From Streptomyces sp. ALI-76-A (GTDB lineage: Bacteria; Actinomycetota; Actinomycetes; Streptomycetales; Streptomycetaceae): a DNA stretch of 64,000 nt. How positions within the stretch are numbered: position 1 is the first letter of the stretch; each line of letters begins with the position of its first letter. Both the position numbers and the translations under genes were made by a program. Under the pieces are notes generated by a model. That model was not told the DNA's origin. It saw nothing but the letters and a program-made list of their open reading frames with translations, and made no database searches. The stretch covers positions 4,898,001-4,962,000 of the forward strand of contig NZ_JASVWB010000002.1 of NCBI RefSeq assembly GCF_030287445.1, given 5' to 3'. Shown piece after piece: positions 34,594-42,624 of this stretch.

Positions 34594-34803
34594 ATGTGCA
34601 AGGTCGTACGAGCGCGGTTGCGTGGCCTGATGTGCGGGGCGCGCGGGGTGCGGAGGGACGCGGGAATGGTCACCTCCGAGTACGCGATGGGAATCGTCGC
34701 GGCGGTGGCGTTCGCCATGGTGCTCTACAAGGTGCTCTCCAGCGGCGAGGTCAGCGCGGAGTTGCAGGGCATCGTGAAGCGGGCGCTCCATGCGCAGATG
34801 TGA
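34594..34803 (+). CDS. DUF4244 Flp-pilin-like peptide
   Basis: A 69-residue single-helix protein. A basic leader (MCKVVRARLRGLMCGARGVRRDAG) precedes the pilin-like segment MVTSEYAMGIVAAVAFAMVLY. The break at G-MVTSEYA, with Glu five residues into the helix, follows the class III prepilin processing rule. It is therefore probably the major pilin of this Tad system, although no TadV prepilin peptidase gene is visible in the locus. It precedes the TadE-like gene by overlapping or abutting it. GTTGAG precedes the ATG. Confidence 0.8.
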   Translation: MCKVVRARLRGLMCGARGVRRDAGMVTSEYAMGIVAAVAFAMVLYKVLSSGEVSAELQGIVKRALHAQM

Positions 34804-34840
34804 GCGGAGGGCGGACAGGTGGCCGGCGGGGAAGTCCCCC

Positions 34841-35191
34841 ATGGGCTCGGACGCGGGGTTCGTCACGGCGGAGGCGGCTGTCGTGCTGCCCGTGCTGGTG
34901 ATGTTCGCGATGGCGCTCGTGTGGGCGCTGTTGGTGGTGGCCGCGCACATCCAGTGCGTGGACGCGGCACGGGCCGGCGCTCGCGCGGCCGCCCGTCAGG
35001 ATCCGGTCGACGCGGTCGTGGAGGTGGCCCGCGGGGCGGCACCGCGCGATGCGAAGGTCACGGTCGGCCGGGAGGGGGACCAGGTCCGGGTCACGGTCGT
35101 GGCGAGGCCACCGGTCCTGCACGGCCTGCCCTTCGAGGTGCGGGAGGACGCCGTGGCTTCGGTGGAGGAGACCGTGGGGGAGGGGAGGTGA
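34841..35191 (+). CDS. TadE family pilus protein
   Basis: A 116-residue pseudopilin-like protein starting MGSDAGFVTAEAAVVLPVLVMFAMALVWALLVV. The TAEAAVVLPV segment and single helix define TadE, and the remainder is a small extracellular domain (ARAGARAAARQDPVDAVVEVARG and so on). The ATG at 34841 is preferred because GGGGAAG precedes it. ATG 34790, overlapping the preceding gene, would add 17 residues. Its stop overlaps the next gene (GTGA at 35188-35191). Confidence 0.8.
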   Translation: MGSDAGFVTAEAAVVLPVLVMFAMALVWALLVVAAHIQCVDAARAGARAAARQDPVDAVVEVARGAAPRDAKVTVGREGDQVRVTVVARPPVLHGLPFEVREDAVASVEETVGEGR

Positions 35192-35721
35192 GCGGCGGCT
35201 GTGCAACCCGCCTGCGGGAGGCCGCGCAGAGCGGGGACCGCGGTTCCGCCACCGTCTGGACCGTCACCACCATCGCCGTGCTGTGCGTGGTCTTCAGCGT
35301 GGTGCTGGCCCTGGGACAGGCCGTCGTGGCCCGGCACCGCGCCGCCGGCGGCGCGGACCTCGCGGCGCTCGCGGCGGCGGACCACTGGGCGGACGGCGGT
35401 ACGGCGGCCTGCGCCCGGGCGGAGCGCGTGGCGCGGGCCCAGCGCGCGCGATTGGTGCGGTGCGTCCTCGTGGGCGAGATCTCGGATGTGACGGCGGTGT
35501 CGGGACAGGGGCCGTTCGCGGCGGAGGTCAGGGCGCGGGCGGGGCCTGCGGAGTCGAGGGGCGGAGCGCGGGCGGGGCCTGCGGAGTCGGTGCCACCGGT
35601 GTTCCCTGGGCAGCCACTCGGGGCGCCCTCCGAGCATCCCTTCGCGGCGCCTTCCCCACAGTCTCCCCTTCCGCCTGCCCCTCTTCCTGTCCCTCCGGCG
35701 CCCCCCGCAACAGCACCGTGA
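35188..35721 (+). CDS. Rv3654c-family TadE-like protein with Pro-rich tail
   Basis: A 177-residue protein of the Tad locus. A helix TVWTVTTIAVLCVVFSVVLALG and AGGADLAALAAADHW match Rv3654c-type minor pilins. After about residue 110 it is repetitive: two copies of ARAGPAES encoded by a 24-base direct repeat 33 bases apart (35533-35556 and 35566-35589), then PSPQSPLPPAPLPVPPAPP. The last 194 bases overlap the opposite-strand helicase end. Its own C-terminus might be shorter in the ancestor. The start is GTG 35188 overlapping the TadE stop. Confidence 0.72.
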   Translation: MSGGCATRLREAAQSGDRGSATVWTVTTIAVLCVVFSVVLALGQAVVARHRAAGGADLAALAAADHWADGGTAACARAERVARAQRARLVRCVLVGEISDVTAVSGQGPFAAEVRARAGPAESRGGARAGPAESVPPVFPGQPLGAPSEHPFAAPSPQSPLPPAPLPVPPAPPATAP

Positions 35722-38140
35722 GCAGCCGTACCGCCCCCCGCTTGTGCAGTGGGTCGTTGCCGTTGCCGCACTTGGGGGACTGGATGCAGGACGGGCAGCC
35801 GGCCTCGCACTCGCAGGAGGCGATGGCCTCACGGGTGGCGGTCAGCCACGCCCGGGCGGTGTGGAAGGCGCGCTCCGCGAAGCCCGCGCCACCCGGGTGG
35901 CCGTCGTAGACGAAGACCGTGGGGAGGAGTGTGTTGGGGTGCAGCGGGATGGACACGCCGCCGATGTCCCAGCGGTCGCAGGTGGCGAACAGGGGCAGCA
36001 TGCCGATGGACGCGTGCTCGGCGGCGTGCAGGGCACCACCGAGGATCTCCGGGTTGATCCGGGCCTCGTCCAGCTGGTCCTCGGTGACCGTCCACCACAC
36101 CGCGCGGGTGCGCAGCGTACGAGGAGGGAGGTCGAGCTTCGTCTCGCCCAGGACCTCACCGGTGATGAGCCGTCGGCGCAGGAAGGAGACCACCTGGTTG
36201 GTGACCTCGACGGAGCCGTAGCACAGGCGTCCGTCGCCCCAGGGGAGCTCGATGTCCGTCTCCAGGACGGAGATGGACGTGGTGTCGCGGGCGACCGTCG
36301 AATAGGACGGGCCGGCCTGCTCGACCAGGGCGACCGAGTCCTCCAGGTCCAGGGAGCGCACCAGGTACGTGCGCCCCTGGTGCAGGTGGACCGCGCCCTC
36401 GTGGACGGTGGAGTGTGCGGCGCCTTCGTCGACCGTGCCCAGCAGGCGGCCCGTCCCGGCCTCGACGATCTGGACCGGCCGGCCGCCCTCCCCGCGGATG
36501 TCGGCGAGGTCGGCGGCCCGCTCGCGGCGGGTCCAGTGCCAGGCCTTCGTGCGGCGGCGCAGCAGTTTCGCGGCCTCCAGCTGCGGGAGCAGCTCCTCGC
36601 ACGCCGGGCCGAACAGCTCCAGGTCCTCGTCCGTCAGGGGAAGTTCGGCGGCGGCGGCGCACAGGTGCGGGGCGAGCACGTACGGGTTGTCGGGGTCGAG
36701 GACCGTGGACTCGACGGGCTGGTCGAAGAGGGCCTCGGGGTGGTGGACGAGGTAGGTGTCCAGGGGGTCGTCGCGGGCGATCATGATGGCGAGGGCGCCC
36801 TGCCCGGAGCGACCGGCCCGGCCCGCCTGCTGCCACAGGGACGCCCGCGTGCCCGGATAGCCGGCGATCAGCACGGCGTCGAGGCCGGAGACGTCGATGC
36901 CCAGTTCCAGCGCGGTCGTCGCGGCGAGGCCGAGGAGTTCACCGGAGTGCAGCGCCTGTTCGAGGGCGCGGCGTTCCTCCGGCAGGTAGCCGCCCCGGTA
37001 CGCCGCGACACGCCGGGCCAGGGAGCGGTCGACCTCGGAGAGGCGCTCCTGGGCGATCACCGAGATCAGTTCGGCGCCGCGCCGGGAGCGGACGAAGGCG
37101 ACCGTGCGGATGCCCTGCACGGCGAGGTCGGTGAGCAGGTCGGCCGTCTCGGCGGTGGCCGTGCGGCGTACGGGTGCGCCCTTCTCGCCCTGCATCTCGG
37201 TCAGCGGGGGCTCCCAGAGCGCGAACACCAGTTCGCCGCGCGGGGAGGCGTCGTCGGCGACCTCGACCACCGGCAGGCCGGTCAGGCGCCGGGCGGCCAC
37301 GGAGGGCTCGGCGGCGGTCGCGGAGGCCAGCAGGAACACGGGCGAGGCGCCGTAGCGGGCGCACAGGCGGCGCAGGCGGCGCAGCACCTGGGCGACGTGC
37401 GAGCCGAAGACGCCCCGGTAGGTGTGGCACTCGTCGATGACGACGTACTTCAAGGAGCGCAGGAAAGCGGACCAGCGGGGGTGGGACGGGAGTATGCCCC
37501 GGTGCAGCATGTCCGGGTTGGTCAGGACGTAGTTGGCGTACTGGCGGACCCATTCGCGTTCTTCCACCGGCGTGTCGCCGTCGTACACCGCAGGTCGGAC
37601 CGAATGGCCCAGTGATTGTGAAAATTCCTTCACCGATCGGCACTGGTCCGCCGCGAGGGCTTTCGTGGGTGCCAGATAGAGGGCTGTGGAGCCCCGGCCG
37701 TTCGGTGCCTCGGAGCCGTCCAGGAGCGCCGACAGCACCGGGACCAGGTACGCCAGGGACTTGCCGGACGCCGTGCCGGTGGCGACGACCACCGACTCGC
37801 CGTCCAGGGCGTGCTCGGCCGCCCGTGCCTGGTGGGCCCAGGGATGTTCGATCCCGCAGGCCTGCACGGCGGCGATGACCTCGGAGCGGATCCGGTCCGG
37901 CCAGACGGCATGACGACCCTCACGTGGGGGCAAGTGCTCCGTATGAGTGATGCGCGAAGCCCGGCTCGGCCCTGCGGCGAGCCGGTCCAGGACCGTGGCC
38001 GGCGCGAGGCGGGAGACGGGCTGCGGCGGGGGTCGATCGGATCGGTGATTCTTGGCCATCGGCATCGAGTGTGTCACTGGCGTGACGGACAATGGGACCA
38101 AGGCGTCGTGCACGCCTGCCGGTAAGTGATTGAATGCCAT
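35528..38140 (-). CDS. DEAD/DEAH-box helicase, Hrq1/YprA-like with DUF1998
   Basis: An 870-residue superfamily 2 helicase. Motifs: Walker A VVVATGTASGKSLAYLVP; motif II VVIDECHTYRGVFGSHV; motif III LLASATAAEP; motif V ATTALELGIDVSGLDAVL; motif VI QQAGRAGRSGQGALAI. A late cysteine set (SCECEAGCPSCIQSPKCG) belongs to the DUF1998 module that binds zinc in MrfA/Hrq1-type repair helicases, so a role in DNA repair is likely. The last 50 residues are Gly/Glu then Ala/Pro-rich low-complexity. It converges with the Tad locus and overlaps it. The ATG at 38140 lies 82 bases from bldG, on the other strand. Confidence 0.88.
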   Translation of the reverse strand: MAFNHLPAGVHDALVPLSVTPVTHSMPMAKNHRSDRPPPQPVSRLAPATVLDRLAAGPSRASRITHTEHLPPREGRHAVWPDRIRSEVIAAVQACGIEHPWAHQARAAEHALDGESVVVATGTASGKSLAYLVPVLSALLDGSEAPNGRGSTALYLAPTKALAADQCRSVKEFSQSLGHSVRPAVYDGDTPVEEREWVRQYANYVLTNPDMLHRGILPSHPRWSAFLRSLKYVVIDECHTYRGVFGSHVAQVLRRLRRLCARYGASPVFLLASATAAEPSVAARRLTGLPVVEVADDASPRGELVFALWEPPLTEMQGEKGAPVRRTATAETADLLTDLAVQGIRTVAFVRSRRGAELISVIAQERLSEVDRSLARRVAAYRGGYLPEERRALEQALHSGELLGLAATTALELGIDVSGLDAVLIAGYPGTRASLWQQAGRAGRSGQGALAIMIARDDPLDTYLVHHPEALFDQPVESTVLDPDNPYVLAPHLCAAAAELPLTDEDLELFGPACEELLPQLEAAKLLRRRTKAWHWTRRERAADLADIRGEGGRPVQIVEAGTGRLLGTVDEGAAHSTVHEGAVHLHQGRTYLVRSLDLEDSVALVEQAGPSYSTVARDTTSISVLETDIELPWGDGRLCYGSVEVTNQVVSFLRRRLITGEVLGETKLDLPPRTLRTRAVWWTVTEDQLDEARINPEILGGALHAAEHASIGMLPLFATCDRWDIGGVSIPLHPNTLLPTVFVYDGHPGGAGFAERAFHTARAWLTATREAIASCECEAGCPSCIQSPKCGNGNDPLHKRGAVRLLTVLLRGAPEGQEEGQAEGETVGKAPRRDARRAPRVAAQGTPVAPTPQAPPALRPSTPQAPPAP

Positions 38141-38222
38141 CGCGGCTGGCGAACCGTCCTGGGGGCTTCAAGCCGAGGTGTCCCGAGGGGCGACCGCTCG
38201 ATAGCAAGGTGCTGGAGGATCC

Positions 38223-38564
38223 GTGGACCTGTCCCTGTCGACCGAAACCGTCGGCGATCGCACGATCGTCAGGGTCGGTGGCGAAATCGACGTATATACC
38301 GCGCCCAAGCTGCGCGAGCAGCTGGTCGAGCTGGTGAATGACGGCAGTTTCCACCTTGTCGTCGACATGGAGGGCGTGGACTTCCTCGACTCCACCGGTC
38401 TCGGCGTGCTGGTCGGCGGACTGAAGCGGGTGCGTGCCCATGAGGGCTCGCTGCGCCTGGTCTGCAACCAGGAGCGCATTCTCAAGATTTTCCGTATCAC
38501 CGGCCTCACCAAGGTGTTCCCGATTCACACCTCGGTCGAGGAAGCGGTGGCGGCAACCGACTGA
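38223..38564 (+). CDS. bldG: anti-sigma factor antagonist BldG
   Basis: This 113-residue STAS-domain protein opens [34 protein letters not shown]. The phosphorylated serine is Ser57 in [17 protein letters not shown]. BldG is the SpoIIAA-like switch protein needed for aerial growth and antibiotic production in Streptomyces. When unphosphorylated it ties up anti-sigma factors. The sequence and length match the known protein as I recall. GTG 38223 follows GGAGGATCC. The RsbW-like partner gene is 116 bp downstream, with no terminator visible between. Confidence 0.95.
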   Translation: MDLSLSTETVGDRTIVRVGGEIDVYTAPKLREQLVELVNDGSFHLVVDMEGVDFLDSTGLGVLVGGLKRVRAHEGSLRLVCNQERILKIFRITGLTKVFPIHTSVEEAVAATD

Positions 38565-38680
38565 TCACCGCTCCCGGGGCGGACGCGGGTCCGCGCCGGG
38601 ACGGCAGACGCTCCCGCGGGGGTCCGGGCGTTCGGCGGCCCGGTCCCCCCACCGCACGCCCGTAGTTCCGAGGGGGATGC

Positions 38681-39115
38681 ATGGCCACCGTTGAACTCCG
38701 CTTCAGCGCGCTGCCCGAGCACGTCAGGACCGCCCGACTGGTGGCGGCAGCGGTGGCGCGCAGGGCCGGAGTGGACGAGGCCGTTCTCGACGAGGTCCGC
38801 CTCGCCGTCGGCGAGGCCTGTTCCCGAGCCGTGGGACTGCACCAGAACGTCGGCATCACGGCGCCCGTGAAGGTCGTCCTGGTGGAGGAGGAGAAACAGT
38901 TCTCCATCGAGGTCGGCGACGAGGCGCCGCGACATGCTCCCGGCGACCGGGCACCCGGTGCCGCCGGCGACCCGGACGTCGAGGCCGAGGAGGACGAGAT
39001 GGGCCTCGCGGTCATCAGCGGCCTCGTCGACGACGTGGAGGTCACCGCCGGAGAGCACGGCGGATCGATCCGCATGACCTGGCCGACCACACCTCCCATC
39101 GCGGTGCTTCCCTGA
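38681..39115 (+). CDS. RsbW-like anti-sigma factor (ApgA-type partner of BldG)
   Basis: A 144-residue GHKL ATPase-like protein: LPEHVRTARLVAAAVARRAGVDEAVLDEVRLAVGEACSRAV, then IEVGDEA and EEDEMGLAVISGLVDDVEV near the G2 region. It is the anti-sigma factor that normally pairs with BldG. The N box is unusual: E45-x3-R49, where Asn should coordinate Mg-ATP. Other ATP motifs are partly present. ATG follows GAGGGGGATGC. A terminator is 43 bases past the stop. Confidence 0.85.
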   Translation: MATVELRFSALPEHVRTARLVAAAVARRAGVDEAVLDEVRLAVGEACSRAVGLHQNVGITAPVKVVLVEEEKQFSIEVGDEAPRHAPGDRAPGAAGDPDVEAEEDEMGLAVISGLVDDVEVTAGEHGGSIRMTWPTTPPIAVLP

Positions 39116-39158
39116 CGCCACACCCGTCAGCCGACGTCACTGACGCACCACGAATCTT

Positions 39159-39190
39159 CCGAGGGCCCTGCTGAGCAGCAGGGCCCTCGG
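39159..39190 (+). terminator. terminator of the bldG operon
   Basis: A perfect 14-bp stem (CCGAGGGCCCTGCT with AGCAGGGCCCTCGG) with loop GAGC, followed by TGTTTT. Confidence 0.9.
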
Positions 39191-39213
39191 TGTTTTCCAT
39201 GAGCATTTAGAAT

Positions 39214-39231
39214 TCGTGAAGCAATTCACGA
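39214..39231. promoter_or_regulatory. inverted repeat upstream of hppA
   Basis: TCGTGAA and TTCACGA (39214-39220 and 39225-39231) flank GCAA. It lies about 150 bases before the hppA start in a relatively AT-rich leader. It may be an operator or promoter-associated site. Confidence 0.4.
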
Positions 39232-39379
39232 TCAATTCCGATCATTGGATCGGCTGAAAATGCTTTCGGCGTGTTACCGGGGTGTGGAAGATTCCGTTTG
39301 CCGCGTACTGTTTTGATCAGGAACAGATCTCTAGAATCCGTCCACATCTTGAGCTCAGCCCCAGCGTCAAGGAGGACGA

Positions 39380-41785
39380 ATGACGGGGCTTTCTTCCCCA
39401 GATCAGCTTGACCACTCCACAGCCCTCGCGGCAGCGGTACTGACCGACGGCAACCGAGTCCTGGTGTCCGTCATCGGCGTCGTGGCCCTGGCCGCCCTCG
39501 TGGTGGCGGGCATCCTGGTACGTCAGGTACTCGCGGCGGGCGAGGGAACCGCCGGCATGAAGGAGATCGCGAAAGCGATCCAGGAGGGCGCGAACGCCTA
39601 TCTGGCCCGCCAGTTGCGCACGCTCGGCGTATTCGCCGCCGTCGTGTTCTTCCTGCTCATGCTGCTGCCCGCGGACGACTGGAATCAGCGCATCGGCCGA
39701 TCGGTCTTCTTCTTGATCGGCGCGGCGTTCTCGGCGGCCACCGGCTATATCGGCATGTGGCTCGCCGTACGGAGCAATGTGCGGGTCGCGGCCGCCGCGC
39801 GCGAGGCGACCCCGGCGGAGGGTGAACCGGAAAAGGATCTCACCGCCGTCTCGCACAAGGCCATGAAGATCGCCTTTCGCACGGGCGGCGTCGTCGGCAT
39901 GTTCACGGTGGGGCTCGGTCTGCTGGGCGCCTCGTGCGTGGTGCTGGTGTACGCGGCCGACGCGCCGAAGGTCCTCGAGGGCTTCGGTCTCGGCGCGGCG
40001 CTCATCGCGATGTTCATGCGCGTCGGCGGCGGCATCTTCACCAAGGCCGCCGACGTCGGCGCCGACCTGGTCGGCAAGGTCGAGAAGGGCATTCCGGAGG
40101 ACGATCCGCGCAATGCCGCGACCATCGCCGACAACGTGGGCGACAACGTCGGCGACTGCGCGGGCATGGCGGCCGACCTGTTCGAGTCCTACGCCGTGAC
40201 GCTGGTCGCCGCGCTGATCCTCGGCAAGGCGGCCTTCGGTGACGCCGGGCTCGCCTTCCCGCTGCTCGTCCCCGCGATCGGCGTGCTCACCGCGATGATC
40301 GGCATCTTCGCCGTGGCCCCGCGCCGCTCCGACCGCAGTGGCATGTCCGCGATCAACCGCGGGTTCTTCATCTCCGCGGTGATCTCGCTGGTGCTGGTGG
40401 CGGTGGCCGTCTTCGTCTACCTGCCCGGAAAGTACGCGGACCTCGACGGCGTCACCGACGCGGCGATCCAGGGCAAGGGCGGCGACCCGCGGATCCTCGC
40501 GCTCGTCGCCGTGGCGATCGGCATCGTGCTCGCCGCCGTGATCCAGCAGCTGACCGGCTACTTCACGGAGACGACCCGCCGTCCGGTACGGGACATCGGC
40601 AAGTCCTCACTGACCGGCCCGGCCACCGTCGTCCTCGCCGGCATCTCGGTGGGCCTCGAATCGGCCGTCTACACCGCCCTGTTGATCGGCCTCGGTGTCT
40701 ACGGGGCGTTCCTGCTCGGCGGTACGTCCATCATGCTGGCGCTGTTCGCGGTGGCGCTGGCCGGCACCGGCCTGCTCACCACGGTCGGTGTCATCGTCGC
40801 GATGGACACCTTCGGCCCGGTCTCCGACAATGCGCAGGGCATCGCCGAGATGTCCGGCGACGTGGAGGGCGCCGGCGCCCAGGTGCTCACCGATCTGGAC
40901 GCGGTCGGCAACACCACCAAGGCCATCACCAAGGGCATCGCCATCGCCACCGCCGTCCTCGCGGCATCGGCGCTCTTCGGGTCGTACCGCGACGCCATCA
41001 TCACGGGCGCGCAGGACGTCGGGGAGGAGCTGTCCGGTCCAGGGGCGCCGATGAGCCTGATGATGGACATCTCGCAGCCCAACAACCTCGTCGGGCTGAT
41101 CGCGGGCGCGGCGGTCGTCTTCCTCTTCTCGGGGCTGGCGATCAACGCCGTGTCGCGGTCGGCGGGTTCCGTGGTCTACGAGGTGCGGCGGCAGTTCCGC
41201 GAGCATCCAGGGATCATGGACTACAGCGAGAAACCGGAGTACGGCAAGGTCGTCGACATCTGCACCAGGGACGCCCTGCGCGAACTCGCCACGCCCGGGC
41301 TGCTCGCCGTACTGGCGCCGGTCTTCATCGGGTTCACGCTCGGTGTCGGCGCCCTCGGCTCCTTCCTGGCCGGGGCGATCGGCGCGGGCACGCTGATGGC
41401 GGTGTTCCTCGCCAACTCCGGCGGCGCCTGGGACAACGCCAAGAAACTCGTCGAGGACGGCCACCACGGCGGCAAGGGCAGCGAGGCCCACGCCGCCACG
41501 GTGATCGGCGACACGGTCGGCGACCCCTTCAAGGACACCGCCGGACCGGCGATCAACCCCCTGCTGAAGGTGATGAACCTGGTGGCGCTGCTCATCGCGC
41601 CCGCGGTCATCAACTTCAGCTACGGCGACGACGAGAGCCTCGGCGTACGGATCGCCATCGCGGCCCTGGCGTTCGTGGTGATCGCGGGCGCGGTCTACCT
41701 CTCCAAGCGGCGCGGGATCGCCATGGGTGACGAAGACAACGCCGAAGACACGCCCAAGTCGGCTGATCCGGCGGTGGTTTCGTAG
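39380..41785 (+). CDS. hppA: membrane-bound proton-translocating pyrophosphatase
   Basis: An 801-residue integral membrane pyrophosphatase with about 16-17 helices. It couples pyrophosphate hydrolysis to proton pumping. Substrate-site motifs: KAADVGADLVGKVEKGIPEDDPRNAATIADNVGDNVGDCAGMAADLFESY (DxxxDxxx type) and GNTTKAITKGIAIATAV. Near the end come DNAKKLVEDGHHGGKGSEAHAATVIGDTVGDPFKDTAGPAIN. Residues in GNTTKAI correspond to the K+-independent branch (Lys in NTTKA), so it is expected to be K+-insensitive. AAGGAGGACGA precedes the ATG. Confidence 0.96.
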   Translation: MTGLSSPDQLDHSTALAAAVLTDGNRVLVSVIGVVALAALVVAGILVRQVLAAGEGTAGMKEIAKAIQEGANAYLARQLRTLGVFAAVVFFLLMLLPADDWNQRIGRSVFFLIGAAFSAATGYIGMWLAVRSNVRVAAAAREATPAEGEPEKDLTAVSHKAMKIAFRTGGVVGMFTVGLGLLGASCVVLVYAADAPKVLEGFGLGAALIAMFMRVGGGIFTKAADVGADLVGKVEKGIPEDDPRNAATIADNVGDNVGDCAGMAADLFESYAVTLVAALILGKAAFGDAGLAFPLLVPAIGVLTAMIGIFAVAPRRSDRSGMSAINRGFFISAVISLVLVAVAVFVYLPGKYADLDGVTDAAIQGKGGDPRILALVAVAIGIVLAAVIQQLTGYFTETTRRPVRDIGKSSLTGPATVVLAGISVGLESAVYTALLIGLGVYGAFLLGGTSIMLALFAVALAGTGLLTTVGVIVAMDTFGPVSDNAQGIAEMSGDVEGAGAQVLTDLDAVGNTTKAITKGIAIATAVLAASALFGSYRDAIITGAQDVGEELSGPGAPMSLMMDISQPNNLVGLIAGAAVVFLFSGLAINAVSRSAGSVVYEVRRQFREHPGIMDYSEKPEYGKVVDICTRDALRELATPGLLAVLAPVFIGFTLGVGALGSFLAGAIGAGTLMAVFLANSGGAWDNAKKLVEDGHHGGKGSEAHAATVIGDTVGDPFKDTAGPAINPLLKVMNLVALLIAPAVINFSYGDDESLGVRIAIAALAFVVIAGAVYLSKRRGIAMGDEDNAEDTPKSADPAVVS

Positions 41786-41999
41786 CGGAAACCTGACGGA
41801 GCCCAGCTCATCGGGGCGGACGGGAGGCGCACGGTGTCGCGCCGACCGCCCGCCTTGTCGCGTTCGCACCTTCATCGTGAGCCTTCTCTCGCTTGGTGCA
41901 AATGGTTACAAGATGAGATGAAGCGCCCATTGGTCACACAGCTGTCGCCCACATGGCGTGTATGTTCCGGGGCCGAGAGCCATGGAAGGGACCAATCCG

Positions 42000-42587
42000 G
42001 TGAACAAGAAGCTCGCGGCCGCACTGTCCGGCGGTGCGGTACTGGTACTGGCGCTGACGGGATGCAGCAGCGAAGAGGACAACAAGGAGCTCAACGCCTG
42101 GGCCAAGCAGGTCTGCGACCCCGTACCGGCGCAGAACTCGAAGATCACGGCGGCCTACGCCGCGATCACCAAGGCGGCCAAGGACACCACCAGCACGCCC
42201 GAGGAACTCCAGAAGACCGACTCCCAGGCCTTCCAGGACCTGGCCGACGGCTATCAGGCGCGCGCGACCGTCATCGACAAGGCGGGGGCGCCTCCCGGTG
42301 TCGAGGGCGGGGCGCAGAAGCAGCAGGACGCCGTCAAGAAGCTCACCGCGCTCTCCACGGCGTACGCCGACCTGAAGAAGCAGGTGGACGAGCTCGACAC
42401 CAAGGACCAGGGCAAATTCGCGTCCGGGCTGAAGACGGTCTCCGCCGAGATGAAGAAGATGGAGAACCAGCGCAACAGCGCGCTCACCGCGCTGAAGAAC
42501 CTGGAGGAGGGCGACACCAAGCAGGCGCTGACCGAGCAGGCGGGCTGCAAGCAGGCGTCCGCCTCGGCAGCCGCCACCGACAGCTGA
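42000..42587 (+). CDS. small secreted lipoprotein
   Basis: A 195-residue lipoprotein. The signal peptide MNKKLAAALSGGAVLVLALTGC puts lipidated Cys at residue 22. The mature part is a helical, charged bundle (ELNAWAKQVCDPVPAQNSKITAAYAAITKAAKDT, LSTAYADLKKQVDEL, FASGLKTVSAEMKKMENQRNSALTALKNLEEGDTKQAL) likely to form coiled coils at the membrane surface. No family function is known to me. The start GTG 42000 follows GGAAGGG by about nine bases; an in-frame ATG at 41958 would lengthen the N-region unnaturally. Confidence 0.78.
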   Translation: MNKKLAAALSGGAVLVLALTGCSSEEDNKELNAWAKQVCDPVPAQNSKITAAYAAITKAAKDTTSTPEELQKTDSQAFQDLADGYQARATVIDKAGAPPGVEGGAQKQQDAVKKLTALSTAYADLKKQVDELDTKDQGKFASGLKTVSAEMKKMENQRNSALTALKNLEEGDTKQALTEQAGCKQASASAAATDS

Positions 42588-42612
42588 GTCGCCCCGCACG
42601 GCGGCGCGCGGT

Positions 42613-42618
42613 CACAAT
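42613..42618 (+). promoter_or_regulatory. leaderless -10 box before the methyltransferase
   Basis: CACAAT lies six bases before the GTG at 42625. Confidence 0.4.
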
Positions 42619-42624
42619 GGGGGC

